This document shows, one piece after another, positions 1 to 8,427 of a DNA stretch of 64,000 nt. The notes under the pieces were generated by a model. That model saw only the letters and a list, made by a program, of their open reading frames with translations. It ran no database searches and was not told the origin of the DNA. Both the position numbers and the translations under genes were made by a program. Origin of the DNA: Vallitalea pronyensis (GTDB taxonomy: Bacteria > Bacillota > Clostridia > Lachnospirales > Vallitaleaceae). The stretch is taken from contig NZ_CP058649.1 in the NCBI RefSeq assembly GCF_018141445.1, positions 2,313,001-2,377,000 of the forward strand. Direction: 5' to 3'. Each line of letters begins with the position of its first letter. Within the stretch, counting starts at the first letter, position 1.

Positions 1-6
1 GATGAT

Positions 7-870
7 ATGGGTATTGAAGGCATATTATACATTAAGCAATATGTAGAACATCTAGACATAGAAAATACAGTTTGTGGGTATTTTTCTCTAGACCATGTAG
101 AAAGACTCCTTGAAAATTATGGTGACATGTATAAGATAGCTTATAAAGAGGCTTTAATAAATGTCTTTGAGCTTATCGTTAATCAATATATTTTTTGCTT
201 AATGCTTGACAATACCAATAGAGAACTTCAGATAACAAAGATGCAATATGCTGTTATTGAAAAAGAACTCAGCCTGCTTCAGGATCATCAAGTGAATCGT
301 TTAGTGGATGATTTATTTGATCGGTTTGTTCTAGAATTAGAGATAAGTGAGAGTAGGGTTATTCAGTATATAAATCGGTATAAAGAAAAGTTTATACATC
401 AATTATTGCAAAACCGTAAAATTAATCTAGCGTACTTTATTATCGTGGAACAAGAAAAAAGCAAAAAACAAGTGGTATTGATGGACAATAAAGAGAAGAT
501 GGATGATGAGACATTTAAAAAGTTGGTAGAGTCCATCATTGATTGTGCAACATGGGAGGACAAAATAAAGCTCATAAAAGAAAATATGACGTCACTGGTG
601 GATTTTGTGGATGTGTTAAAAGCAGATTGTTTGTTTGATGATGAATATACCAAGTTATATGAAACCATTGAGGATATGGAATTAGCTATACTGGGTAAAA
701 TTATTTATCATGATGCACTACGTTTAGAACAAGTGGATATTATGAATCTAGAGCATCTCCAATTAGAAGAGCCATGGCAGTGGTATTTAGATGATTATAT
801 TAAGCAGTTAGATCGTGAACGATTGTGTATCGTGACAGACTTCATGAATGAATATGATATGCAGATGTAA
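7..870 (+). CDS. Uncharacterised protein, possibly missing its N-terminus
   Basis: I do not recognise this 287-residue protein with confidence. It is helical, rich in Glu, Lys, Leu and Ile, and has no signal peptide, membrane segment or metal motif, so it is probably cytosolic. The reading frame is open to the left edge, so the ATG used here may be internal and the true start may lie outside the window. The C-terminal half, with runs of acidic residues around DEYTKLYETIEDME, faintly recalls clostridial DUF6179-type proteins; that is a weak impression. The gene ends about 40 bases before the promoter of the next gene. Confidence 0.55.
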   Translation: MGIEGILYIKQYVEHLDIENTVCGYFSLDHVERLLENYGDMYKIAYKEALINVFELIVNQYIFCLMLDNTNRELQITKMQYAVIEKELSLLQDHQVNRLVDDLFDRFVLELEISESRVIQYINRYKEKFIHQLLQNRKINLAYFIIVEQEKSKKQVVLMDNKEKMDDETFKKLVESIIDCATWEDKIKLIKENMTSLVDFVDVLKADCLFDDEYTKLYETIEDMELAILGKIIYHDALRLEQVDIMNLEHLQLEEPWQWYLDDYIKQLDRERLCIVTDFMNEYDMQM

Positions 871-908
871 GCAATACGATTTTTTTGTGTTAAATATGCG
901 TTAATTAA

Positions 909-938
909 TTTACAAAAAAAGCCAAATTGTATTATAAT
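909..938 (+). promoter_or_regulatory. Sigma-A promoter of the YjbQ gene
   Basis: TTTACA at 909-914 and TATAAT at 933-938 are separated by 18 bases. Transcription from here would carry the hairpin repeat at 970-1092 in the 5' leader of the YjbQ gene. Confidence 0.6.
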
Positions 939-969
939 AGAGATAAATAGGCAAGAAAGGGTAGATACT

Positions 970-1092
970 ATAGAACAAAGCGACTATGTGGCGTCTTGCG
1001 AAGGAAGTTGCTTCGTAAGGAAAGTATCCTTAAGGCATATGAAAATACGTTTATTTCTTATGCTGACTTAAAGGATTTTCCTATAAGAGAAA
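970..1092 (+). repeat. Dispersed hairpin repeat, copy 1
   Basis: The element opens with TAGAACAAAGCGACTATGTG, followed by GCGTCTTGCGAAG. It then folds into a long imperfect stem-loop from about 1011 to 1092 (AAGGAAA-ATCCTTAAG against CTTAAAGGAT-TTTCCT). The first 45 bases recur inverted at 40738-40780, and the whole architecture recurs inverted at 57272-57390. It lies in the leader of the YjbQ gene. No protein is encoded. Confidence 0.65.
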
Positions 1093-1105
1093 GAAAAGAG
1101 GAAAG

Positions 1106-1507
1106 ATGATGATTACAACAACTTATAGTATTCAGACCAACAGTCATACACAAATGAAAGACATTACCCATCAAATCCAAGGGTTCATTCGTGAAAAAGG
1201 TATTCAGGAAGGACTGTGTACCATATTTATACCCCATACAACAGCAGGTGTAACCATCAATGAAAATGCGGACCCTGATGTGACCAAAGATATGCTCATG
1301 GAACTGAATAAGATTGTGCCATTAGAGGACAATTATCGTCACATGGAAGGCAATGCTGCTGCTCATATCAAATCCAGTATGATGGGATTTTCAGAAAGCA
1401 TTATCATTAAAGATGGGAAATTACTGTTAGGAACGTGGCAAGGGGTTTATTTTTGTGAGTTTGATGGACCAAGACGCAGAAAATATATTATTCAAATACT
1501 AACATAA
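1106..1507 (+). CDS. YjbQ/UPF0047 family protein
   Basis: This 133-residue protein is a full-length member of the YjbQ (UPF0047) family, small trimeric beta-fold proteins. Some members have been linked to a weak thiamine-phosphate synthase activity; the physiological role is unsettled. Family signatures are all present: HTTAGVTINENAD near residues 44-56, HMEGNAAAHIK near 79-89 with conserved His residues, and LGTWQGVYFCEFDGPR near 108-123. A purine-rich GAGGAAAG lies just before tandem ATG codons, so either Met may be used. It has its own promoter and a structured leader and appears monocistronic. Confidence 0.9.
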   Translation: MMITTTYSIQTNSHTQMKDITHQIQGFIREKGIQEGLCTIFIPHTTAGVTINENADPDVTKDMLMELNKIVPLEDNYRHMEGNAAAHIKSSMMGFSESIIIKDGKLLLGTWQGVYFCEFDGPRRRKYIIQILT

Positions 1508-1529
1508 TAACGCTGCTAAAATATTTAGC

Positions 1530-1558
1530 TTTACAAAATGGATTTTTACGGTTATAAT
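1530..1558 (+). promoter_or_regulatory. Sigma-A promoter of pyruvate kinase
   Basis: TTTACA at 1530-1535 and TATAAT at 1553-1558 are 17 bases apart. The implied leader before the chosen start at 1713 is about 150 bases long; I recognise no riboswitch in it. Confidence 0.7.
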
Positions 1559-1712
1559 ACGATGGGCAAATCTTTTATATTGTATAGAAATAGAATTAAT
1601 GAGCCTTTTATTGGGGACTATATTCCCTATAAAGATAGATGACAATTACGACAAACATTCCTATGACATTCATGGGGAATGTAAAGAACTTGAAAAGTTT
1701 AGGAGGCCTTTG

Positions 1713-3137
1713 ATGTATAAAGCTAAAACAAAAATTATTTGTACAATAGGACCTGCCAGTGAGAACAAGCAGACCATAACAGAGCTTGTTAAGAATGGCA
1801 TGAGCATTGCACGTCTTAACTTATCACATGGCAACAAAGAATACTACAAAAAAATCATTAACATCATAGAAGAAGTAAGACAAGAATTAGGCATACCCGT
1901 TGCTATATTAATGGATACAAGAGGACCTGAGATTCGTACGAAGAATTTTGTAGGTGGAGAAGCAACACTAAAAGTTGGTCAAGAATTAATCCTTTCAGCA
2001 GGTGATGATGAAGGAACCAACGAAGGATTCTGTATTACATATCCAACCCTCTACAAAGATGTGCGTCCAGGTAGTAAAGTACTCATTGATGATGGCTTAA
2101 TTGAATTAGAAGTTTTTAGAGTAGATGCCGCTAAGAAAAACATCTATTGTACGGTTAAAAATGGCGGTGTTGTGAAGGATAAAAAAGGTATTAATGTACC
2201 GAATGTGGATATCCATCTTCCAGCCATTACGGACAAAGATTGTGATGATATTTTATATGGGTTAAAACATGACATTGATTTTATTGCAGCATCATTTATT
2301 CGCAAAAAGGAAGATGTATTAGAGATTCGTAAGTTTATTGATAGTAATGGTGGTAAAGACGTAAAAATTATTTCCAAGATTGAGAATCAGCAAGGTGTGG
2401 ACAACATTGACGAGATCATTGAAGTTTCTGATGCCATCATGATTGCACGAGGAGATTTAGGTGTTGAAACACCCACAGAGATGATTCCTATCACACAGAA
2501 AATGATTATTGAGCATTGTAACAAAGCTGAATTACCTGTTATTACAGCTACTCAGATGTTGGATTCCATGATTAAGAACCCAAGACCAACCAGAGCAGAA
2601 GTATCTGATGTGGCTAATGCTGTTATTGATGGAACAGATGCTATTATGCTGTCTGGTGAAACAGCAGCAGGAGCTTATCCTATAGAAGCGGTAAAAGTCA
2701 TGACTAAGATCGCTAAAGCATCAGAGAATTTACCAACCTACGAGCCACAGCTAATTTGTAAACAACGTGAAAAAAGTATTACGAATGCTGTGAGCTATTC
2801 TGCTTATTCCACAGCAATGCATCTAGGAGCTAAGGCCATCATATGCCCAACATTCAGTGGTAATACTGCCCGTATGATCTCCATGTATCGACCAAGAGTT
2901 GATATCATTGCTTTAACAAGTAGTGAAAAAACAAGAAGGCAGATGCAGATATTATGGGGTGTGACACCTTTATTTCTCAAAAAAGAGACATCAACAGATG
3001 TATTGTTTTACAAGTCCCTAATGATGGCTCGAGAACTTAATATCGTTCAGTCTAAGGATTTGGTTGTTATTACAGCAGGTGTACCATTAGCGGAAGGAAG
3101 TCGCACCAACCTGATGAAGGTTCAAGAAGTGGATTAA
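1713..3137 (+). CDS. pyk: Pyruvate kinase
   Basis: Converts phosphoenolpyruvate and ADP to pyruvate and ATP at the end of glycolysis in the cytosol. The 474-residue protein starts MYKAKTKIICTIGPAS, the standard pyruvate kinase opening. It contains the substrate-binding segment ISKIENQQG, the metal-binding region MIARGDLGVE and the TATQMLDSM and DGTDAIMLSGETAAG motifs. The start at 1713 is preferred because AGGAGG at 1701-1706 lies six bases upstream; an in-frame ATG at 1599 would add 38 residues with no family resemblance. The protein lacks the extra C-terminal PEP-utiliser-like domain of Bacillus-type enzymes. It converges on the D-lactate dehydrogenase gene, which uses the product pyruvate. 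Confidence 0.97.
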   Translation: MYKAKTKIICTIGPASENKQTITELVKNGMSIARLNLSHGNKEYYKKIINIIEEVRQELGIPVAILMDTRGPEIRTKNFVGGEATLKVGQELILSAGDDEGTNEGFCITYPTLYKDVRPGSKVLIDDGLIELEVFRVDAAKKNIYCTVKNGGVVKDKKGINVPNVDIHLPAITDKDCDDILYGLKHDIDFIAASFIRKKEDVLEIRKFIDSNGGKDVKIISKIENQQGVDNIDEIIEVSDAIMIARGDLGVETPTEMIPITQKMIIEHCNKAELPVITATQMLDSMIKNPRPTRAEVSDVANAVIDGTDAIMLSGETAAGAYPIEAVKVMTKIAKASENLPTYEPQLICKQREKSITNAVSYSAYSTAMHLGAKAIICPTFSGNTARMISMYRPRVDIIALTSSEKTRRQMQILWGVTPLFLKKETSTDVLFYKSLMMARELNIVQSKDLVVITAGVPLAEGSRTNLMKVQEVD

Positions 3138-3158
3138 ATAGCCATATCTTCTAATAAA

Positions 3159-3214
3159 AAGGGATTGTCCCATAAAGCAATTAACGTGAGCATGCTTTTA
3201 TGAGATAGTCCCTT
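3159..3214. terminator. Bidirectional hairpin terminator, repeat family copy A
   Basis: A stem of about 20 bases (AAGGGATTGTCCCATAAAGC against GCTTTTATGAGATAGTCCCTT) lies between the convergent pyk and ldhA genes. A-rich and T-rich flanks allow termination from either side. Closely related sequences lie at 46848-46895 and 53031-53107, also between convergent genes. Confidence 0.8.
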
Positions 3215-3222
3215 ATATTATG

Positions 3223-4254
3223 CTATAATTGCTTGATGGCACAACCATTTTCATCACAAACATACGCAATTTCGTGTTCAAGGGTTTTCCTATCCTCAAA
3301 CTGCTTCATGCTTTTAAGTGTGGTTGCAGCAATATTATTTAGAGCTTCTTTTGTGAAGTAGGCTTGATGGGATGTAACAAGTACATTGGGAAATGTAATC
3401 AAGCGTGAGAGAATATCATCTTGTACCCCTTCAACAGAGAAATCCTCATAAAAATACTTGTCTTCTTCTTCATAGACATCCAATGCAGCACTACCTACTT
3501 TATGGGATTTTAAGCTCTCAATAAGGTCTTTAGACTGGATGAGTTTACCCCGTCCAGTATTAACTATCATAACCCCATCCTTCATTTGGTTAATGCTTGA
3601 AGCGTTAATAATATATTCTGTGTCTTTGGTTAAAGGACAATGCAGTGAAATAATATCACTTTCTTTAAAGAGTTGCTGAAGGGCCACGTACGTATAGTCC
3701 AGTGATGCAGCTGCTTCATGATCGGGATAAGGGTCATAAGCAATGACGCGACAATCAAATCCCCGTAATATCTTAATGAGAATCTTAGCGATTTTACCCG
3801 TACCAATGATGCCAATGGTCTTCCCATACATATCAAACCCAAGAAGACCACTTAAAGAGAAATTAAGGTCTTTTGTTCGGTTATGGGCTTTATGAATTTT
3901 TCGATTAAGGGTTAACATCATGGATATGGTGAATTCAGCAATGGCATGTGGTGAGTAAGCAGGCACATGTACCACTCTTATTTTATCTTTTGCAGCTTTG
4001 AAGTTCACGTTATTATAACCTGCGCATCGAAGGGCAATGAGTTTAACACCATAGGCATGGAGCTGGTCAATGACTTTTGAGGAAGCTTTGTCTTGAACAA
4101 AAATAGAAATAATATCGTAACCTTCAGCCATCTTTACCGTTCTATCATTCAAGCGCACTTCAAAAAAAGTAATGTCAAAATGATAATCTTTATTTAAAAC
4201 TTCAAAGATAGCCTTATCGTAGGGTTTTGTATCAAAAAATGCTATTTTTAACAT
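3223..4254 (-). CDS. ldhA: D-lactate dehydrogenase (D-2-hydroxyacid dehydrogenase family)
   Basis: Predicted to reduce pyruvate to D-lactate with NADH, recycling NAD in fermentation. The 343-residue protein has the family's two Rossmann-like halves. The NAD-binding GxGxxA (GTGKIAK) is near residues 151-157, the substrate-binding and catalytic Arg is in NTGRG near 235, the Glu is in DVYEEE near 272 and the catalytic His is in TSHQAYFTKEA near 306. The last motif is typical of D-lactate dehydrogenases rather than glycerate dehydrogenases. ATG at 4254 is favoured over the GTG at 4263 because AGAGGTG sits about seven bases upstream. Another 2-hydroxyacid substrate is possible. It shares a terminator with convergent pyk. 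Confidence 0.88.
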   Translation of the reverse strand: MLKIAFFDTKPYDKAIFEVLNKDYHFDITFFEVRLNDRTVKMAEGYDIISIFVQDKASSKVIDQLHAYGVKLIALRCAGYNNVNFKAAKDKIRVVHVPAYSPHAIAEFTISMMLTLNRKIHKAHNRTKDLNFSLSGLLGFDMYGKTIGIIGTGKIAKILIKILRGFDCRVIAYDPYPDHEAAASLDYTYVALQQLFKESDIISLHCPLTKDTEYIINASSINQMKDGVMIVNTGRGKLIQSKDLIESLKSHKVGSAALDVYEEEDKYFYEDFSVEGVQDDILSRLITFPNVLVTSHQAYFTKEALNNIAATTLKSMKQFEDRKTLEHEIAYVCDENGCAIKQL

Positions 4255-4376
4255 ATAAATCACCTCTTTTTAGTATATCTTAAGTTGATAATGATTATTA
4301 ATTGACTACAATTATAGTGTAAACTAAGAAAAAAGTCAAATAATGTCATTAAGGATACTTATATTGAGATATGTGT

Positions 4377-5867
4377 TTAATGTTTATAAGCTAAACGAGC
4401 TTTATGAGCTAGGTCCATAGCTCGCGCATATTTTTTCATAAATTTATAGACCATTAGTATGAATTTTTCAGCTTCTTGCTTTTCGGCTTTATGCATAAGG
4501 CGTTTCACCAGATAACGTAGTTTTTTAAATTGCGTTAAATAGATGAGGGCAATCCAAACCTGATTATTATGCATGATGTTCATGGCAGCAGGTCCCCAAT
4601 ACATGTCATATTGCTCTTTGATGGAACTGTACATGATTTTATCCAATTGGTCTTTGGTAAGGTGTCCATCACGTACAGCCATATCCACAATATCTGTGCC
4701 CGGTAAGAAATTCAGTCCATGTAATTGCAGTTTAAAAGGTTTGGCCAGTTTTGTACAGAGTTTATAAGTTTCTTTGAGATCATTCAGCGATTCAAAAGGA
4801 TGCTGCAGCATAAAATCATAGATCACGACGGGTACTTTATATTGGGCTAGGATCTCGCTGGATGTTATGATTTGCTCCTGTGTTTCTGGACGATTAAAGA
4901 TGGTTTTACGTATATGGTAAGAACCACTTTGTATACCCACCACAATCTGATGTAGTCCTGCATCAACCAGATGTTTAATGACATTTTCCTTTACTTTTAA
5001 GGGATGACCCCATATATTAAATGGTAAACCAATTTCCTCCCGATAACGTTGACTAAAGCTTGAAATCCATTCTTCTTGGTCATTGAATATTTCATCCCAA
5101 AAGTGAATCACTTTTAAATTATGCATTTTTTCTTTAGCCTCTTTTAACTCGGAGATGATGCTGTCAACGCTGCGAAAACGTACATAAGCTCCTTTACCGG
5201 TATATAAGCGCTTTAAATTAATTGAACTACAGTAAGAGCAGGTAAAGGGACAGCCCCTGGAGCAAGTCAGTTCATAAGTATAAGCATTGAGCTGAGGGTC
5301 TTTTTTGGATAAGTGATTGTCTTCAATAAAGTAGGTTGGTATATGATCTATCTTCGGATAGTCTAAAATATCCAGATTCTGAATTAATGGTCTTAACCCA
5401 TGATGAACGACTTGTTCATGGTGCTTATAGGAAAGGTTCATAACGTTACAGATGTTATCTTGATTTTCCAGTACCTCCAGAAGTTCGCACAATGCCTGTT
5501 CCCCCTCGCCTCGGATAACATAATCCCCGTGGTCTAATGATTTTTCAGGGAATAGGGTAGGATAGACACCTCCCCATATAATAGGTGCTTTAGTTGCTTC
5601 ACGTATACAGTCATTCACTTGATAGACGGTTTCTAGATACAATGAAGACATAACGCTCATGCCAATGTAAGAAGGCTTTAAAGTATCAATCAATTGTTTA
5701 AGTAAGGCCAGTTCTTGTGAGGTCGCTTTTTTAGGATTAACACTATTGAATTTTTTGAAAAATAGTGTTTGGACACAATAATGGTGTTGTATTAAATGAT
5801 TCGCTAAGTATTTGACGCCAAGAGCTTTTTCGTTGTAAAAACCAATTAAAAGTATATGTCGAGACAA
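4377..5867 (-). CDS. B12-binding-domain radical SAM protein
   Basis: This protein of about 496 residues has a cobalamin-binding-like Rossmann domain at residues 1-130 (HILLIGFYNEKALGVKYLA, WGGVYPTLFPE, RGEGEQA). A radical SAM core follows, whose cluster cysteines are in CSRGCPFTCSYCS near 206, 210 and 213. The architecture is that of the BchE-like class, which performs methylations, ring formations and similar reactions; the substrate cannot be read from sequence. The start is probably the TTG at 5867, because GGAGG at 5876-5880 has ideal eight-base spacing. An ATG at 5882 overlaps that ribosome site and has none of its own. It stands alone, 113 bases upstream of ldhA on the same strand. Confidence 0.85.
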   Translation of the reverse strand: MSRHILLIGFYNEKALGVKYLANHLIQHHYCVQTLFFKKFNSVNPKKATSQELALLKQLIDTLKPSYIGMSVMSSLYLETVYQVNDCIREATKAPIIWGGVYPTLFPEKSLDHGDYVIRGEGEQALCELLEVLENQDNICNVMNLSYKHHEQVVHHGLRPLIQNLDILDYPKIDHIPTYFIEDNHLSKKDPQLNAYTYELTCSRGCPFTCSYCSSINLKRLYTGKGAYVRFRSVDSIISELKEAKEKMHNLKVIHFWDEIFNDQEEWISSFSQRYREEIGLPFNIWGHPLKVKENVIKHLVDAGLHQIVVGIQSGSYHIRKTIFNRPETQEQIITSSEILAQYKVPVVIYDFMLQHPFESLNDLKETYKLCTKLAKPFKLQLHGLNFLPGTDIVDMAVRDGHLTKDQLDKIMYSSIKEQYDMYWGPAAMNIMHNNQVWIALIYLTQFKKLRYLVKRLMHKAEKQEAEKFILMVYKFMKKYARAMDLAHKARLAYKH

Positions 5868-6075
5868 TTTGAATACCTCCATTTTATCTTGTGCTATTTT
5901 ATATACTGAACATAATGAAGCTTCTTTATTCCCATAGAGATTATAATTCTATTGCATGATCCTAGTGGGTGATCTACTTCTTATGACATGGATATAAAAA
6001 AAGCATAGCAAGTAGATATGAAGAAAGAACGGGTAATTATCTTAAGAATTTCTTAGTATTCAAAAAATGTGTTAA

Positions 6076-6112
6076 AATATGACATATAGTTGTCATATTA
6101 ATGTGGTATAAT
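6076..6112 (+). promoter_or_regulatory. Inverted-repeat operator and -10 box of the Nei-like gene
   Basis: A perfect 9-base inverted repeat AATATGACA-N6-TGTCATATT (6076-6099) is followed 7 bases later by TATAAT (6107-6112). A near-copy with the same geometry, TATGACA-N6-TGTCA then TATACT, lies at 11776-11811 before the WYL regulator. The rest of the 5868-6168 gap holds no gene I can support. Confidence 0.6.
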
Positions 6113-6168
6113 AAACGTTAGTAAAAGGACAGGCAGTCATGGTCAAATATGAAAGGGAGGTTTTATGT

Positions 6169-6999
6169 ATGCTTGAAATTCCAGAAGTTATTGCATTATC
6201 TCATCAAATAAATGAAAGGCTTGTGGGTAGAGAAGTGACTGAAGTCATAGCCAACCATTCACCACACAAATTCGCTTGGTTTTATGAAGACTCAGACGAT
6301 TATGCTCATCGTTTAGTAGGAAAAGTCATTGATAATGCAAAACCATATGGTGGTCTTATTGAAGTGAGTTTAGGTGACATACGAATCGTATTCATGGATG
6401 GTGTTGCCTTAAGGTTGATCATGAAAGGGGAGAAGCTCCCTAAAAAGCATCAACTGCTGATAAAGTTTGATGATGATTCCACATTGATAGCATCTGTACA
6501 AATGTATGGCGGCATGTTGTGTTTTAAGGAAGGAACTTATGATAACATGTATTATCAGGTTGCAAAAACAAAGCCATCACCTCTCACAGAGGCATTTGAT
6601 AAACCGTATTTTTCAAGTCTTTTGGATGATCCATGTGTTCAAAAGAAAAGTGTAAAAGCGCTCCTTGCAACAGAACAAAGGATACCAGGCCTGGGAAATG
6701 GGGTATTACAAGATATTTTATTCAATGCCCATATACATCCTAAACAAAAAGTATCTTCTTTGACAGAGGAAGAAATCGATACATTGTTTCATGCCATAAA
6801 GGCAACTTTACATGAAATGACCATGCATGGTGGACGGGATACAGAAAAAGATTTGTTTGGTTGTCCAGGTGGTTACAAAACAAAACTCAGTAAAATTGCC
6901 TATAAAGAACCTTGTAGAGCATGTGGGGGAACCATTATTAAGAAAGCTTACATGGGCGGTAGTATTTATTACTGCGAGCATTGCCAACCACTGGATTAA
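6169..6999 (+). CDS. Fpg/Nei-family DNA glycosylase-like protein
   Basis: This 276-residue protein has the Fpg/Nei architecture: an N-terminal catalytic-type domain, the helix-two-turn-helix IPGLGNGVLQDILFNAHIHP near residues 170-190, and a C-terminal zinc finger CRAC-x14-CEHC. GGGAGG at 6155-6160 supports the ATG at 6169, giving MLEIPEV. Canonical enzymes begin MPELPE or MPEGPE, with Pro as the attacking nucleophile after Met removal; here that residue is Leu, though the following Glu is kept. The zinc-finger Arg that normally precedes the second Cys pair also appears replaced (YMGGSIYYC). It may be a glycosylase with altered chemistry or a non-catalytic DNA binder. Its promoter carries an inverted repeat shared with the WYL regulator gene at 11829. 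Confidence 0.85.
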   Translation: MLEIPEVIALSHQINERLVGREVTEVIANHSPHKFAWFYEDSDDYAHRLVGKVIDNAKPYGGLIEVSLGDIRIVFMDGVALRLIMKGEKLPKKHQLLIKFDDDSTLIASVQMYGGMLCFKEGTYDNMYYQVAKTKPSPLTEAFDKPYFSSLLDDPCVQKKSVKALLATEQRIPGLGNGVLQDILFNAHIHPKQKVSSLTEEEIDTLFHAIKATLHEMTMHGGRDTEKDLFGCPGGYKTKLSKIAYKEPCRACGGTIIKKAYMGGSIYYCEHCQPLD

Positions 7000-7032
7000 C
7001 CATATATGCTAATTATTCTAAGATAATCCCAT

Positions 7033-7060
7033 ACCATTCTCTTTATTAATGGTGCTTTTT
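7033..7060 (+). terminator. Weak hairpin terminator after the Nei-like gene
   Basis: ACCATT (7033-7038) pairs with AATGGT (7048-7053), followed by a T-rich tail. The stem is short, so read-through into the transporter gene is possible. Confidence 0.4.
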
Positions 7061-7078
7061 ATGCTATAATCAACTAAT

Positions 7079-7091
7079 TGTTACGGTAACA
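7079..7091. promoter_or_regulatory. Palindrome upstream of the MFS gene
   Basis: TGTTAC-G-GTAACA is a perfect 13-base palindrome about 15 bases downstream of a TATAAT-like box and 35 bases before the transporter start. It is the right place for a repressor site; no cognate regulator is adjacent. Confidence 0.4.
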
Positions 7092-7126
7092 TATTAATTA
7101 GCTGAAACGAATAGGAAGCGAGAATA

Positions 7127-8344
7127 ATGGGGAATGTTTTTAGAGATAAGAAGAAAGAAGTCAGGGTCTATTTTTTAATCTTAGCACTAACGGCTTTAGC
7201 GTTAGCATTATCCAATAATATTTTTGGAAATTATTTTAAGGATGCTTATCAAGTCACACCATTCCAGCGGGGGCTTATTGAATTTCCACGTGAAATACCA
7301 GGTATACTGTGCGTGTTTATGGTATCCGCATTATCCTTTATGGGTGATATACGTTTATCAATCGTTGCTCAGATACTAAGCTTTATTGGTATTGCGGTTC
7401 TTGGATTTGTGACACCCACTTTTTCAGTTATGCTTATTTTTCTATTTATTAATTCAATGGGAATGCATTTATTTTTTCCATTGCAAGACAGCATTGGTAT
7501 AGCGCTCATTGATGATGATAAACAAGTGGGTAAGATTATGGGCCAGTACAAAGGCACCTTTACAGCTTTTAGCATGATTGGCGGTATTATCGTATTTATA
7601 GGATTTCGTACAGGTATTTTTAGTTTTACAACTAAGATTAAACATGTCTTTGTTATCGATGCCCTTTTATTTTTAATGATTATAGGCTTGTTTATTTACC
7701 TGATGGTGTTATTAAAGAAACCTCTTATTAAGAAAAAAACATTTAAATCCATATACCGGAAAGAGTATAAATATTATTACATATTAGCCATTATGAATGG
7801 GGTTCAAAAGCAGATCATGATTGTATATGGACCATGGGTTCTTATTGAAATACTAAATAAAAAAGCAGATGTACTGGCTGTACTGGCCATTATTGGCAGT
7901 TTCATTGGGATGTTTTTTATTCCTGCCATTGGTCGGTGGATTGACAGGTTTGGTATACGTAAGCTTTTATTCGCTGATGCCATTTCTTTTATTGGGGTTT
8001 ATACCGCCTATGGGCTTATTACGGCAGGCTTCGCTACTGGATACCTAGAACTTGTTGGCATACCTGTTTTATTGGCTTATGGTATGATTATTATTGACCG
8101 TATGTCCATGCAGATGAGTATGATAAGAACCGTTTATTTAAAATCCATAGCCGTGGAACAATCGGATATCACATCTACCTTATCATTGGGGATTAGTATG
8201 GATCATGTGGTTTCTATTGCGTGTGCTTTTGCAGGCGGTATTGTTTGGGGGACATGGGGGCCCCAATACATATTCTTTTTTGCTGCTGGGTTATCGTTTA
8301 TTAATTTATATGTGGCGACGCGTATAAAAGAAAAGGCGGTTTAA
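7127..8344 (+). CDS. Major facilitator superfamily transporter
   Basis: A 405-residue integral membrane protein with about 12 hydrophobic segments in two bundles of six, separated by a charged loop near residues 195-215 (KKPLIKKKTFKSIYRKEYKYY). This is standard MFS topology. The cytoplasmic loop segment GRWIDRFGIRKLLF near 270-285 matches the conserved GxxxDRxGxR-type MFS signature. I see no residues that fix the substrate; drug or small-solute efflux is possible. It is a single gene with its own hairpin terminator downstream and a palindromic site upstream. Confidence 0.85.
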   Translation: MGNVFRDKKKEVRVYFLILALTALALALSNNIFGNYFKDAYQVTPFQRGLIEFPREIPGILCVFMVSALSFMGDIRLSIVAQILSFIGIAVLGFVTPTFSVMLIFLFINSMGMHLFFPLQDSIGIALIDDDKQVGKIMGQYKGTFTAFSMIGGIIVFIGFRTGIFSFTTKIKHVFVIDALLFLMIIGLFIYLMVLLKKPLIKKKTFKSIYRKEYKYYYILAIMNGVQKQIMIVYGPWVLIEILNKKADVLAVLAIIGSFIGMFFIPAIGRWIDRFGIRKLLFADAISFIGVYTAYGLITAGFATGYLELVGIPVLLAYGMIIIDRMSMQMSMIRTVYLKSIAVEQSDITSTLSLGISMDHVVSIACAFAGGIVWGTWGPQYIFFFAAGLSFINLYVATRIKEKAV

Positions 8345-8367
8345 TTATTTTTTCTCGCCATACAAAA

Positions 8368-8412
8368 ATCCTTCTAGATTGATTCCATTACCAATCTAGA
8401 AGGATATATTTT
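8368..8412. terminator. Strong bidirectional hairpin terminator
   Basis: A perfect 14-base stem (8368-8381 with 8392-8405, ATCCTTCTAGATTG) and a 10-base loop separate the convergent MFS gene and the TerD-like gene. T-rich and A-rich flanks fit termination in both directions. Confidence 0.85.
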
Positions 8413-8427
8413 ACTTATGAATACATG

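Noticed and set aside
970..1092. T-box or other known riboswitch leader
   Set aside because: No T-box AGGGTGG-ACCGCG sequence is present, and the core recurs in front of unrelated genes, which fits a dispersed repeat better.
1599..1712. N-terminal extension of pyruvate kinase by 38 residues
   Set aside because: The extension has no kinase-like sequence and no ribosome site, while AGGAGG stands six bases before ATG 1713.
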